Assembly: GCA_039698035.1 (NCBI GenBank) | Contig: JBDKSW010000003.1 | Location: 1 to 64,000, forward strand | Length of the DNA stretch: 64,000 nucleotides | Source: JAJFUI01 sp039698035 | Lineage (GTDB): Bacteria; Planctomycetota; Planctomycetia; Pirellulales; Thermoguttaceae | Direction: 5' to 3' | In this document: piece after piece, positions 37,325 to 46,149 of the stretch | Layout: every line of letters begins with the position of its first letter | Numbering within the stretch: position 1 is the stretch's first letter | Notes under the pieces: model-generated | Database searches by the model: none | Told to the model about the DNA's origin: nothing | The model's input: only the letters and a program-made list of their open reading frames with translations | Position numbers and translations under genes: made by a program

Positions 37325-38832
37325 TCCGTATCCTCCTCCCGGCTTTGGTCCTGTTCCTTCATGAAATGCCGCACGCCGACGGGCCGGGCTGGATTGATGG
37401 TCATGAGGTAGTCGGTGATGAGAATGGCTTCCTCATGGGAGCCGGACCACGGGGGCATGAAGTAGTTGTCGTCGAGGCGTTCGACTCGAGCCAGGACCTG
37501 GTCGCGCGGTCGGCCCTGCAGGAGCGGGCCCACGGCCGAATAGCCGATGTCGGCCGCGTGGCAGTCGTTGCAGTGGTGCAGGAATAAGACGTTGCCCAAC
37601 TTGAGTCGGTCCTTATAGGGCAAGGCCAAAAGGCGTTCGTTCTGGATGCCAGCCGCGAGCGCATTGCGTGCGGCCATCGGCGAGGGTCCTGCGGCGTCGC
37701 GGCGTTGCGTATCGGGGTTCATCTTCACGATATGCCATGGAGGAATCGCGCGGTCGCTGAAAACGTCTGGGTAGTGTTCCTTGACGAAGGCCCTGGTCCA
37801 GAGGCCGCCTTGCAGGAAGCCGCTCTTTTTCAGTGTGAGGACTTCGGTGGGCGCGATCTGATTGCCCAACACCACGTTATGGACGACAAACGGCTTGCGA
37901 ATCGACTCGCGGATGAACTCGCCCGTGCTGAAGGCGGCGATGCCGAACAAGCAGAGCGAACCGGCGAAGCCGGGCGACAACCAACCGGGGTTCCGGTAGG
38001 GGCCGACATAGATCAGGAAGAAGACGATGATCGTCAGGGCGAAAATCAGCGCGGTCAGCAGGTTGAGCACGGCGGCCGACTGGAGGGTGGCGGCGGCCGA
38101 GGGGGGCAACTGGCAGTACCAGGCAATGCCGCCGGCCGTGATCAGAATGGCGCCCAGCAGAGCTGGCCGGGCGGAACGGGCGGCAATCATGTTCCGCAAG
38201 CGTTCGTCGCGTGCGAAAAAGGAGGCGTGGAGGTAGACGTAGAGCGAGCTGAGCAGCAGGGCGCCGCCCGTTCGGGCGACGGTTTGCGGCAGGAACTGCG
38301 GATTGAAGAAAGCCATCCAGAAGGTGTCGTCGCCTGGGCGCGTGGCCCAAGTTCCCGAGTTCAACATGAAGGCGGTGATTCCGGTAATCAGCACGAGGCT
38401 GATGTAGGCCGCGATGGCGTAGATCCAGCCGACGATCGTGTGGGTGCGGGTCGGCAGCCTGTCCCAGTAGTAGAGGAAGATGAACGCCGAGACGATCTCG
38501 ACGACGAAAAACACCCATTCGGTTGCCCAGCCGAAAACGAAGGTACGAATGAGCGTTTCGGTGGCCAGGGGCGAAGTGAGGCCGATGGTCCACCAGATGC
38601 CGACGCCGGTGATGGCGCCGAAGACGACCGTCAGCAGGATGAAGAAACGGGCGTGGCCGCGCAGATAGTCGAGATAGGGTCGGTCGCCCGTTTTGTGGGC
38701 GTGTGCGGTCTCGACGGCCAGGAACAGGCCGCCGCCGACGGCGTAGTGCGAGACCAAGACATGGACGACGGAAATGACGGCGATCAGCATGGGCGCCGTC
38801 AGATGAGGGACGTACCACCAAGGATACTGCAT
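37321..38832 (-). CDS. Cytochrome bd-like oxidase subunit I with C-terminal cytochrome c
   Basis: A 503-residue membrane protein. The N-terminal 330 residues hold about nine helices with several conserved histidines (H10, H24, H29) and the CydA-like segment GEFIRESIRKPFVVHN (304-319). After a linker, the last 100 residues are a cytochrome c domain with CNDCH (C421, C424, H425) and a likely distal Met at 459 (YFMPPW). Members of the bd superfamily with attached cytochrome c exist (the family called OR-C in published surveys); they may take electrons from cytochrome c rather than quinol. The ATG at 38832 has AAGGAG upstream. Confidence 0.75.
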   Translation of the reverse strand: MQYPWWYVPHLTAPMLIAVISVVHVLVSHYAVGGGLFLAVETAHAHKTGDRPYLDYLRGHARFFILLTVVFGAITGVGIWWTIGLTSPLATETLIRTFVFGWATEWVFFVVEIVSAFIFLYYWDRLPTRTHTIVGWIYAIAAYISLVLITGITAFMLNSGTWATRPGDDTFWMAFFNPQFLPQTVARTGGALLLSSLYVYLHASFFARDERLRNMIAARSARPALLGAILITAGGIAWYCQLPPSAAATLQSAAVLNLLTALIFALTIIVFFLIYVGPYRNPGWLSPGFAGSLCLFGIAAFSTGEFIRESIRKPFVVHNVVLGNQIAPTEVLTLKKSGFLQGGLWTRAFVKEHYPDVFSDRAIPPWHIVKMNPDTQRRDAAGPSPMAARNALAAGIQNERLLALPYKDRLKLGNVLFLHHCNDCHAADIGYSAVGPLLQGRPRDQVLARVERLDDNYFMPPWSGSHEEAILITDYLMTINPARPVGVRHFMKEQDQSREEDTE

Positions 38833-38887
38833 GGTAAGGCGCTCCTTGCCTGGCGCGGCGACTGACGGACTTGGCCGACGAGTGGCA

Positions 38888-39094
38888 TCAATCGGTCGGC
38901 GGCTTACACGGCTTCAGACCGAGTCGTGCCAGTAACCATACCATTGGGCACCAATTTGTGAAAGCCGACTGTAACAAATTTAGACCTGCAAAGGCGGTCA
39001 ACAGCAGCCACCACTGGCTGTGGAAGGCCGTCAGTCCAGCGCTGGCGAGGACAACCACGCCCGCCACGCCGCGCAATCCGCGTTCGATCGTCAT
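38888..39094 (-). CDS. DUF2892 family inner-membrane protein
   Basis: A 68-residue protein with two hydrophobic segments (about 9-24 and 28-45) and the motif NLLQSAFTNWCPMVWLLARLG typical of the YgaP-like transmembrane domain family, here with the single Cys C49 in NWCP and another, C63, near the end. GGAGTG precedes the ATG at 39094. It stands between the universal stress protein and the oxidase subunit, 26 and 55 nt away. In other bacteria the domain is found near rhodanese and sulfur-transfer proteins. Function is unknown. Confidence 0.75.
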   Translation of the reverse strand: MTIERGLRGVAGVVVLASAGLTAFHSQWWLLLTAFAGLNLLQSAFTNWCPMVWLLARLGLKPCKPPTD

Positions 39095-39120
39095 GGTATC
39101 GCACTCCGATTTCAAGGGTG

Positions 39121-39537
39121 TTATTTCGCTCGGAGGAGCAGCACAGGCACGTTGATGAGATGTTGCACCGGGCTGGCCGTTTGGCCCAGGAACAGGTCGC
39201 CCATGAGGCGGTGACCGTGCGTGCTCATGGCGACCAGATCGCAGCCTTTTTCCTGCACCCAGCGGACGATCTCGCGTACGGGCTCGCCGTAGGCAAGCTC
39301 GGCGTCGGCCTTGACGCCGGCAGCTTCCAACTCGGCCTTGACGCGGTCGAGATAGGCTTGGGCTTCTTCGACCTGGCCGCCGCCGGCGTCGGCGCCGTGC
39401 CACTGGGCCGCGACGCTGGTCGCCACGTGGAACACGACCACGCGGCTGTGGAGCACGGCGGCCAGTTGCTTGATGTGGTCGATCATGGCCCGATCGGTCG
39501 GGGTCCCGTCCACGGGCATCAGGATCGTCTTGTACAT
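39121..39537 (-). CDS. Universal stress protein, UspA family
   Basis: A 138-residue cytoplasmic protein with the single-domain Usp fold: start MYKTILMPVDGTPTDR with the conserved Asp, and at the end the nucleotide-binding pattern STHGHRLMGDLFLGQTASPV (G-2x-G-9x-G-S/T type). The ATP-binding type is therefore likely. A clear AAGGAG lies upstream of the ATG at 39537. It lies 27 nt after the Nramp gene. Usp proteins are made under stress and are often placed beside transporters and respiratory genes. Confidence 0.92.
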   Translation of the reverse strand: MYKTILMPVDGTPTDRAMIDHIKQLAAVLHSRVVVFHVATSVAAQWHGADAGGGQVEEAQAYLDRVKAELEAAGVKADAELAYGEPVREIVRWVQEKGCDLVAMSTHGHRLMGDLFLGQTASPVQHLINVPVLLLRAK

Positions 39538-39564
39538 GGAAGTCTCCTTGGGATCGGGGGCCGG

Positions 39565-40983
39565 TCAGCCGCCGAGGATGACGTGCCAGGCTTCGAGGAT
39601 CGAAGCGGGCAGTCCGTAAAGGTCCATCGCGGTGATCAGCAGGGCGCTACCCCAGCCGACGACGAGCAAGAGCCAACCATTGCGCCAAGAGCCCATCCGC
39701 TTGCGTGAGGAGGTGAAATGCAGCAGCGGGAACATGGCGAAGGGAAGCTGGAGGGCGAGGACCACCTGGCTGAGGACCAGCAGGTCGTTGACGCTTCCAT
39801 CGCCCCGCACGCCAACAATAATAATCGCCGGCAGGATGGCGAGCGTTCGGGTAATGAGTCGTCGGATCCAGGGGGCCAGCCGCCATTGCATGAAGCCTTC
39901 CATCACGACTTGCCCGGCCAGCGTGCCCGTGATGGTGCTGCTCTGTCCGCTGGCGAGCAGGGCCACGGCGAACAAGGTGCTGGCCAGGGCTGTTCCCAAC
40001 AGGGGAGCCAAGGTGAGATAGGCGACGCGAATCCAATCGCTGTCCGGCGCAAAATGCACGTCGCCCAAGCCCGGCACGGCGACGCTCTGTTTGCCAAAAA
40101 AGACCATGGCGGCCAAGACCATGATGGCGGCGTTGATGAAGAACGCCATGGTCAGGGCGACGGCCGAGTCGATCGTGTTGAAGCGGAGCGCGCGGCGAAT
40201 CGACGCATCGTCGCCCTGCAGCTTGCGGCTTTGCACCAACGCCGAGTGCAAATACAAGTTGTGCGGCATGACCGTGGCTCCGATGATGCCGATGGCGACG
40301 ACGCTCATTCCGGTTTGCCGGAGGCTTGGGCGAAACAGGGCCGACCCCATTGCGAGAAAATCGGGCCGCAACGCAGGAAGCACGAAGATTTCGATGAAGA
40401 AGCAGACGCCAATGGTGGCCACGAAGACGGCAATCACGGCCTCGATGGTCCGCATCCCGAAGCGTTGCAGGGCCAATAGCAACAGAACGTCGAGGGCGGT
40501 GATGAGGATGGCCCAGAACAGCGGGATGTGGAACAGCAGATTCAGCGCGACGGCGCTGCCGAGCACCTCGGCCAAATCGCAGGCGCCGATGGCCAGTTCG
40601 CCCATCAGCCAGTTGGGCCATCGGGTCCAGGCCGGATACCACTCGCGGCAGCACTGGGCCAAGTCCTTGCCGGTGACGACGCCCAGCCGGGCGGAGATGA
40701 CCTGGAGGAACAGGGCCATCAGGCTGGCCAGGGCGACAACCCACAGGAGTCCGTACTGATAGCGTGCGCCGGCCTGGAGATCGGTGCCCCAGTTGCCGGG
40801 GTCCATGTAGCCGACGCTCACGAGCATGGCGGGGCCGACGAACGCGCGCATTTGACGCCAGAAGCCGGCCCGCTGATCGGGCAACGGCACCGTGCCATGC
40901 ACCTCTTCGAGCGAGACGTGCTCGGCCGAGGGCGACGCCTGCGGCCGGACGGCGGGGCGATTTTTTGTCGGCCAAAAAGACAT
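39565..40983 (-). CDS. Nramp family divalent metal (Mn2+/Fe2+) transporter
   Basis: A 472-residue proton-coupled importer of manganese or iron with eleven expected helices. The metal-site motifs are visible: DPGNW in helix 1 and GATVMPHNLYLHS in helix 6 (Asp, Asn and Met ligands), so the substrate is probably a transition metal. A hydrophilic N-terminus of about 45 residues precedes the first helix. The ATG at 40983 was chosen because the upstream frame to 41073 is not conserved in character. It appears to be first in a seven-gene operon running to the RND pump. Confidence 0.9.
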   Translation of the reverse strand: MSFWPTKNRPAVRPQASPSAEHVSLEEVHGTVPLPDQRAGFWRQMRAFVGPAMLVSVGYMDPGNWGTDLQAGARYQYGLLWVVALASLMALFLQVISARLGVVTGKDLAQCCREWYPAWTRWPNWLMGELAIGACDLAEVLGSAVALNLLFHIPLFWAILITALDVLLLLALQRFGMRTIEAVIAVFVATIGVCFFIEIFVLPALRPDFLAMGSALFRPSLRQTGMSVVAIGIIGATVMPHNLYLHSALVQSRKLQGDDASIRRALRFNTIDSAVALTMAFFINAAIMVLAAMVFFGKQSVAVPGLGDVHFAPDSDWIRVAYLTLAPLLGTALASTLFAVALLASGQSSTITGTLAGQVVMEGFMQWRLAPWIRRLITRTLAILPAIIIVGVRGDGSVNDLLVLSQVVLALQLPFAMFPLLHFTSSRKRMGSWRNGWLLLVVGWGSALLITAMDLYGLPASILEAWHVILGG

Positions 40984-41013
40984 GGGTGGCTCGCCATCGC
41001 TGAGGGGCAAGCC

Positions 41014-41043
41014 ATTGTAGCCGCTCGGGCAACCCGGACGCCA
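41014..41043 (-). promoter_or_regulatory. Possible promoter of the Nramp operon
   Basis: On the minus strand TACAAT (41019-41014) is a good -10; a weak -35 TGGCGT (41043-41038) lies 18 bp before it. The leader would be about 25 nt. The rest of the gap 40984-41192 has only GC-rich inverted repeats, such as GCGAGCTCGC at 41108-41117 and GGCCG/CGGCC at 41156-41174, the latter just after the LuxC gene. Confidence 0.35.
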
Positions 41044-41192
41044 GGGGAATCGGGCGTCGAACGGCCGCGGCATTGGAGATGCGGCCGGCTAGACGAGGGG
41101 CGGGATTGCGAGCTCGCAGCGACGGCGCCGTGGGCTCCGGGGTGAGCGAGCGATGGGCCGGCCGAGAGGCGGCCGGGCGCGCCGTGTGATGT

Positions 41193-42464
41193 CTACGGCT
41201 TCAGCGTGACCCAGCGGACGAGCTGCCCGAGCAGCATCTTGCCGTCCCAGGGCGACTCGTGGTTGTTCATGATGCCGGGCCGCACGCATCGTGCAACGCC
41301 GGCCTGGGTCGCCGCGTCGGCAAATTGGAGCGACGCATCGAGGTCGCCCAAGGCAAGGCCAACGGTTTGGATCTTGGGACTCAGGAGGGGAATGATGTCG
41401 CGCCACGAGTCCACTTCGGACAGGAAGACCGTGCGGGACTGGACGGCCTCTTTGAGCGACGCCTCGCGGTCCATGCAAACGGTCCAGTTCGCACCGTCGG
41501 TCGAGGCAATCACGTCCTTCGACTCGTCGAGGGCATAGGCGGCGCGGACGTTTAGAATCCGCGAAGTCGTGTAGGCGTCCAGCTCGGGCTTCGGCGGCAG
41601 CTTGCGGAAGTGCTTGGCCAGGAGTTCGCCGACCTCGCGGAGCGAACGCCGCTCGGTCCGCTCGATGAAGATGGTTTGTGGGGCGGAGCACGCCCGCTGA
41701 TCGAAAATGGCCACGTCGCGCACCAACGCGGCGGCGACGGAATCGAGGCCCGCCTCGTCGGCGAGCTGTTTGCGTCCGATCAGGGCGATCGAATACTTTG
41801 GGCCGAAGACGATCTGGATGCAGTGTTCGCGGCGTGGCAGCAGGGCGATCGCGCGGACGGCGTTGGCGCCGCCCCAGACGAGCGTGGCGTCGGCCGCCAG
41901 CGACATTTCTTCGTTGAGCCGCTGGTCCCGATAGTCGAACCAGACGACGGCCACGGCGTCGAGCAGGTCGGCGCCGCGGAGGTTCTCGGTGGCCGAGTCG
42001 GCGAGGACGGCCAAGAGTCGGTCCATGCCGGCCGGGTCTGGCGTTGCCAGTTTGACGAGGCAAACATTTTTGGCCAGCAAGGCCGGCACGAGCGAGAACA
42101 TGGGCAGCGTGGCGACGTTGCCGGCCATCCACATGGCAACCAGGCCGTGCGGCTTGGCGGCCAGGTAGTTTCGCCCGTGCGGCACGAAACGGTCGAGGTA
42201 GTCCGGATTGCCGTTGAGATTCAGCGCAAGCAGTTGTTCCAGGTTCGACCGTTTGAGCCAGGCGGACAGGAACATGACGCCTTCGAGGCGGTTCGTGCGA
42301 GGATCGCGGAGCAGGCGGGCCGCAAAATCGTCGAACAACCCGAGCAGTCGCTGGATGGGCCATTGGGCGATAGCTTGGCGGCGGCTTTCGAGCGACTCGA
42401 TCAGTGGTCGGAGCTGCTCGCCAGCGGGCTCGATACCACGCGGCGTCATGCGTTGCACGGTCAT
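41193..42464 (-). CDS. LuxC-like acyl-protein/acyl-CoA reductase
   Basis: A 423-residue protein of the LuxC family, NADPH-dependent enzymes of the aldehyde dehydrogenase fold that reduce activated fatty acids to aldehydes. The catalytic cysteine is C259 in FDQRACSAPQTIF. The nucleotide-binding part has VWGGANAVRAI. The ATG at 42464 has GGGAGA upstream and overlaps the LuxE stop by 4 nt (ATGA), so the two are coupled. No luciferase (LuxAB) genes are present, so bioluminescence is not implied. The aldehyde may go to a lipid or polysaccharide modification; this is inference. Confidence 0.85.
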   Translation of the reverse strand: MTVQRMTPRGIEPAGEQLRPLIESLESRRQAIAQWPIQRLLGLFDDFAARLLRDPRTNRLEGVMFLSAWLKRSNLEQLLALNLNGNPDYLDRFVPHGRNYLAAKPHGLVAMWMAGNVATLPMFSLVPALLAKNVCLVKLATPDPAGMDRLLAVLADSATENLRGADLLDAVAVVWFDYRDQRLNEEMSLAADATLVWGGANAVRAIALLPRREHCIQIVFGPKYSIALIGRKQLADEAGLDSVAAALVRDVAIFDQRACSAPQTIFIERTERRSLREVGELLAKHFRKLPPKPELDAYTTSRILNVRAAYALDESKDVIASTDGANWTVCMDREASLKEAVQSRTVFLSEVDSWRDIIPLLSPKIQTVGLALGDLDASLQFADAATQAGVARCVRPGIMNNHESPWDGKMLLGQLVRWVTLKP

Positions 42465-43573
42465 CGGATCTCCCTGTTCTGGGCGAACGTGTCGCCGCAG
42501 CCGCGAATTTCGGCCTGCTCGATGCGGCTTGTGAATCGGAAATAACGGCCCTTGCGGCCGCAGGGGCAATCGTCGACGCCCAGCAAGACGCCTTGGTCCT
42601 CGGTCATGAGAGCCTGGCCTGGGTAGCTGGTCGGCAGGGCGCTGAGGACCTCGATGATGCCGGACTCGCCCGGCTCGACCGGGTCAAGCGTGAGCGGCCG
42701 GCGCAGAATCACGTCGGCGAACGCCGGGGCGTGCTTGTTGCCGTCGGGGCAATCGACAAACACAGTTCCGATCTGCTCGACCATTCCGTAGAAGTCCAGG
42801 ATGCGACGTTCGTCGGCGCCCAGCACGGCCGCCGTTCGGCGGCTGAACTCGCTTTTCGACACGGCCTGTGCCGCGAGCTTTTTCCAGCCGCCGGAATGCA
42901 GCACCATCGCCTCGGGCGCTTGGAACGCCAGGTCGCGTTGCTCGGCTTCGAGCGTGAACTGGGTCCAGACGACGAACGTGAAGCCGAAGGCCAGGACGGG
43001 CCCGCGGCCATGTCGCTGGAAGAAATCGGTTGTCCGCCGCCAGTTGACGGCCAGGCCGCCATCGGTGGCGCGGTCCATCGCGAAAACGGTTTGCGAAGCG
43101 AACGTGCCGACGCCGCGGATGGCCGCGCCGCGAGCCGAGAGGCTGTCTCCGCCGGCGACCGCGTCGGCCGCGTCGAGCACGAGGTATGGCCGCCGCTGAT
43201 TGCCGAGGTGTTCTTTCAGAATGGAGACCAACGCCCGGGTTTGGCGAAAGGCCGTGGTTTTGTCGATGACGATACGGCTGGGTTGCTGTCCGGTCGTGGA
43301 GGACGATTGCAACTCGCGCACCACTTTTTCCGGCGGGACGGCGCTCAGCAGGAACTGCTTGAACATGGCCACGGGCAGCGGGGGCAGATCGGCCGGCGAC
43401 CGCCAGGTGGCGGGATCGGCGCCGAGGCGGCTGAGGAAGCGACCGTAGGCTGGGCACCGCTCGGCAAGGTCCCTGCAAAGGTTGCGTAGGATGGGCGTCA
43501 AGGCCGCGTCCTTTTCGGCCTGGGTCATGGCGTACTGCGGCCCGTGGATCAGGGCGTCGATTTGCTCATGCAT
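42461..43573 (-). CDS. LuxE-like acyl-protein synthetase
   Basis: A 370-residue protein of the LuxE family (usual length about 370), which activates a fatty acid as acyl-AMP and moves it to its own cysteine before reduction by LuxC. The nucleotide-binding loop is SSSTTGQQPSR; the cysteine near the C-terminus, C359 in RGCGDTFAQN, matches the place of the acylated cysteine of LuxE. Four further cysteines or histidines are clustered in DDCPCGRKGR. The ATG at 43573 overlaps the preceding gene by 25 nt. Confidence 0.85.
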   Translation of the reverse strand: MHEQIDALIHGPQYAMTQAEKDAALTPILRNLCRDLAERCPAYGRFLSRLGADPATWRSPADLPPLPVAMFKQFLLSAVPPEKVVRELQSSSTTGQQPSRIVIDKTTAFRQTRALVSILKEHLGNQRRPYLVLDAADAVAGGDSLSARGAAIRGVGTFASQTVFAMDRATDGGLAVNWRRTTDFFQRHGRGPVLAFGFTFVVWTQFTLEAEQRDLAFQAPEAMVLHSGGWKKLAAQAVSKSEFSRRTAAVLGADERRILDFYGMVEQIGTVFVDCPDGNKHAPAFADVILRRPLTLDPVEPGESGIIEVLSALPTSYPGQALMTEDQGVLLGVDDCPCGRKGRYFRFTSRIEQAEIRGCGDTFAQNREIR

Positions 43574-45078
43574 CGGAGCGTTCCCTTGTCCACCTTTCCA
43601 TTGCCAGTCTTCGGCAGCGCGCCGAGAAATTCGATGTGTTGCGGGACCTTGTAGTTCGGCAGCCGGCGTTGGCAGTGCGTTTGCACCTCGGCGGCGGTCA
43701 GTTGGCCTGGCCGGGTGGTGACGACGAAGGCCTTGATGGCCTCGCCCCAAAGGTCGTCGGGAACGCCGACGACGGCCGACTCGACGATCTCGGGCATCTC
43801 GGCCAAGACTTCCTCGATCTCCTTTGGGCCGACGCGGTGTCCCATTGGCTTGATGAAGTCCCGCGCGCGCTCGACCAGGAACACGAAGCCGTCGGGATCG
43901 ACGCGGGCCATGTCGCCCGTATGAAGGCGACCGTCGCGAAAATATTGAGCCGTTTCGTCCGGGTCGCGCCAATAGCCGGGCGTGATGTTTTCGCCGGACG
44001 CCACGATTTCGCCGACTTCGTCCGAGCCGGGCGTTACGGGCGTGCCGTCGGGTCGTAGAACGTCGAGCCGCGTGTGCGGCAAGCCGCGACCGATGGAGCC
44101 GAGCTTGTCATCGAGCCGGTCGGGCGGGAGGTAGCTCAGCCGAGCGGTGGCTTCGGTCTGGCCGTACATGACGAACAGCTTCACGGACGGGTGCGCCCGG
44201 CGGATTTCTTGGATCAAGGGGCTTGGCAGCCGTCCGCCCGCCTGCTGAAGCCATCGTAGGGCGGGAAACTGGCGTTGGGCGAATCGCGTTTTGCGAAGGA
44301 GGATTTGGTAGGTGGCCGGCACGCCTGCCAAGCCCGTACATTGTCGATCGGCCATTTCGTCGAGGACCTTCTCGGCGAACAGAAACCGGTTGTTCAGGAC
44401 GAGCGAGCCGCCAGCCATCAAGTGGGTGTGCAGGAGCGACGTTCCGAAGCAATAGTGGAACGGCAGGATCGCCATCACGCGGTCATCGCGGTTGAGCCCC
44501 AGATAGCCGACGATGTCCTGGGTATTCACCAAGATGTTGTGATGGGTGACCATCACGCCCTTGGGTGTGCCGGTCGAGCCGGAGGTCCACATGATCGACG
44601 CGAGGTCCGTCCGGGGATCGACCTGGGCCGGAGGCAGCCGATTTGGGTCGGTCTGGGCCGGCTCGGACGGTTCCGCGAGCACTTCGATGCCGAGGCGTTT
44701 GGCCCAGGGCGCGACGTGCGGGTTGAAGCGGGTGGAGAGCAGGAGCCGGGTCATGCCGGTGAGCGCGACGATGCGGCCGAACGTGGTTTCGTTGCAATCG
44801 ACCGGCAGCGGCGCGGCGCAGAGCCCGGCGCGAAGGATGCCGAGATAAGCGGCGACAAAGAACGGGCTGTTTTCGGCGAACAGACCGACGGGCGTTTTGC
44901 GGTCATGGCCTTGGAGCCGTTCGTGCCAGCCGCAGGCGGCCGCGCGAAGCTCGGCGTAGGTGATGCGGCGTCCGGCATGAAAGAGGGCCGGGTCGTCGGG
45001 CCTTCCGGCCGCCAGCAGCGTCGCGGCGACGTTCCCTTGCGGGCTAATCCTTGACTCCCTTTGCGTGAAGCATGTCAA
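43549..45078 (-). CDS. AMP-dependent acyl ligase (acyl-CoA/ACP synthetase)
   Basis: A 509-residue adenylate-forming enzyme of the ANL family. Motifs: A3 P-loop SIMWTSGSTGTPKGV, GQTEAT (A5), the hinge region TGDMARVDPDGF (A7), and the catalytic lysine in PKTGNGKVDK (A10). It should adenylate a carboxylic acid and pass it to CoA or, given the gene order, to the dedicated acyl carrier protein encoded directly upstream. It starts with a TTG at 45078 (GGGAAG upstream), overlapping the ACP gene by 35 nt. Confidence 0.9.
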   Translation of the reverse strand: MTCFTQRESRISPQGNVAATLLAAGRPDDPALFHAGRRITYAELRAAACGWHERLQGHDRKTPVGLFAENSPFFVAAYLGILRAGLCAAPLPVDCNETTFGRIVALTGMTRLLLSTRFNPHVAPWAKRLGIEVLAEPSEPAQTDPNRLPPAQVDPRTDLASIMWTSGSTGTPKGVMVTHHNILVNTQDIVGYLGLNRDDRVMAILPFHYCFGTSLLHTHLMAGGSLVLNNRFLFAEKVLDEMADRQCTGLAGVPATYQILLRKTRFAQRQFPALRWLQQAGGRLPSPLIQEIRRAHPSVKLFVMYGQTEATARLSYLPPDRLDDKLGSIGRGLPHTRLDVLRPDGTPVTPGSDEVGEIVASGENITPGYWRDPDETAQYFRDGRLHTGDMARVDPDGFVFLVERARDFIKPMGHRVGPKEIEEVLAEMPEIVESAVVGVPDDLWGEAIKAFVVTTRPGQLTAAEVQTHCQRRLPNYKVPQHIEFLGALPKTGNGKVDKGTLRCMSKSTP

Positions 45079-45283
45079 TGATCTTCCCGGCCGAACTCAT
45101 TTCGGTTAATTCATCCACGTCGAAATGGACGCCAAAGGCATCTTCCAACTCCATGACCAAGGTCATGTGTCCCAACGAGTCCCACCGCAAGACGTCCTCG
45201 GGCGTAAGGGCTGGCGAAAAGTCGGCCGCCTCGATTCCGAAGACCTTCTCGAAGATGGCGGCTGTGCGATTCGTAAGAGTCAT
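45044..45283 (-). CDS. Acyl carrier protein
   Basis: A 79-residue acidic protein with the phosphopantetheine attachment serine S36 in WDSLGHM. Four-helix ACP layout and length are normal. It overlaps both neighbours: its start overlaps the end of the glycosyltransferase gene by 4 nt and its end lies inside the ligase gene. As a free-standing carrier beside an acyl ligase and not next to fatty-acid synthesis genes, it is probably a dedicated carrier for this module. Confidence 0.9.
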   Translation of the reverse strand: MTLTNRTAAIFEKVFGIEAADFSPALTPEDVLRWDSLGHMTLVMELEDAFGVHFDVDELTEMSSAGKIIDMLHAKGVKD

Positions 45284-46107
45284 GATGCCTTTGTTGTTTG
45301 CTCGGAAGCCTTGAGTTCGTCGAGCCAGCCGTTGATCGACTGGACATAGCGTCGAGCCGCGCGAGTTCGGCGACGTCCAATATTGTAATATAAGATGTAC
45401 CAGACCGCATCCATCGCATCGCGAAAGCCGATTTTTTTGCCTTCCTCATACGTCCGGCCGTAATACGAGATGGGCACTTCGAAGATGCGGGCCTTGGTCT
45501 GGCAGACCATCGCGGTGATTTCGACTTCCATGCCGAAACCCTTGCTGCTCAGGGGGATTTGCTGAAGGATCGGCGTCCGAAACGCCTTGTAGCACGTTTC
45601 GATGTCGGTCATGTTGACGTTGGTCAGCAGGTTGCTCAGGAACGTCAGCATCTTGTTGGCCAGATAATGATAGAAGTAGAGCACGCGGCTCGCCCGGCTG
45701 ACGAGGAAGCGGCTGCCGTAGACGACGTCGGCCTTGTTGTTGACGAGCGGTTGGATGACGGAGGGAATTTCGTTGGGGTCGTATTCGAGGTCCGCGTCCT
45801 GGACGATGCAGAGGGGGCTGGCGACCTGGGCGACACCGCGACGGACGGCCGCCGTCTTGCCCTGGTTGGAAGACTGCCGGACGAGTCGCAACCGGGGCGA
45901 GCTGAACGCCTCGACGATTGACGCGGTGCGGTCGGTCGAGGCGTCGTCGACGACGATGATTTCGCGGACACAGGGCAGAGCATCGACCTGTTTGAGCACG
46001 GTGGCGATGGTCCGCTCTTCGTTGAAGGCCGGAATGACCACGGCAAGAACGCGGTCAGCCAAGTCGTCAGGCGGCGGTTCTTGTTGCTTGGAGGCTGGAT
46101 CCATCAT
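45280..46107 (-). CDS. GT2 glycosyltransferase, DPM1-like
   Basis: A 275-residue family 2 glycosyltransferase of the polyprenyl-phosphate mannose/glucose synthase type. Start LAVVIPAFNEERTIA, then EIIVVDDASTDRTA and the metal-binding VQDADLEYDP. The family sequence YGSRFL and the FGMEVEITAM segment are present. No membrane helices follow, so it resembles the short DPM1 form. It could supply a lipid-linked sugar donor for enzymes such as the GT39 protein at 25288; this is inference. It is first in the tight chain that continues into the acyl module. Confidence 0.9.
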   Translation of the reverse strand: MMDPASKQQEPPPDDLADRVLAVVIPAFNEERTIATVLKQVDALPCVREIIVVDDASTDRTASIVEAFSSPRLRLVRQSSNQGKTAAVRRGVAQVASPLCIVQDADLEYDPNEIPSVIQPLVNNKADVVYGSRFLVSRASRVLYFYHYLANKMLTFLSNLLTNVNMTDIETCYKAFRTPILQQIPLSSKGFGMEVEITAMVCQTKARIFEVPISYYGRTYEEGKKIGFRDAMDAVWYILYYNIGRRRTRAARRYVQSINGWLDELKASEQTTKAS

Positions 46108-46149
46108 GGGACGATTGAGCGATGGGTTGGGGCGTTTGGACTTTTTGCG

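Noticed and set aside
41193..43573. A bioluminescence (lux) operon
   Set aside because: LuxC- and LuxE-like genes are present, but no luciferase LuxA/LuxB or LuxD was seen, so light production is not supported.
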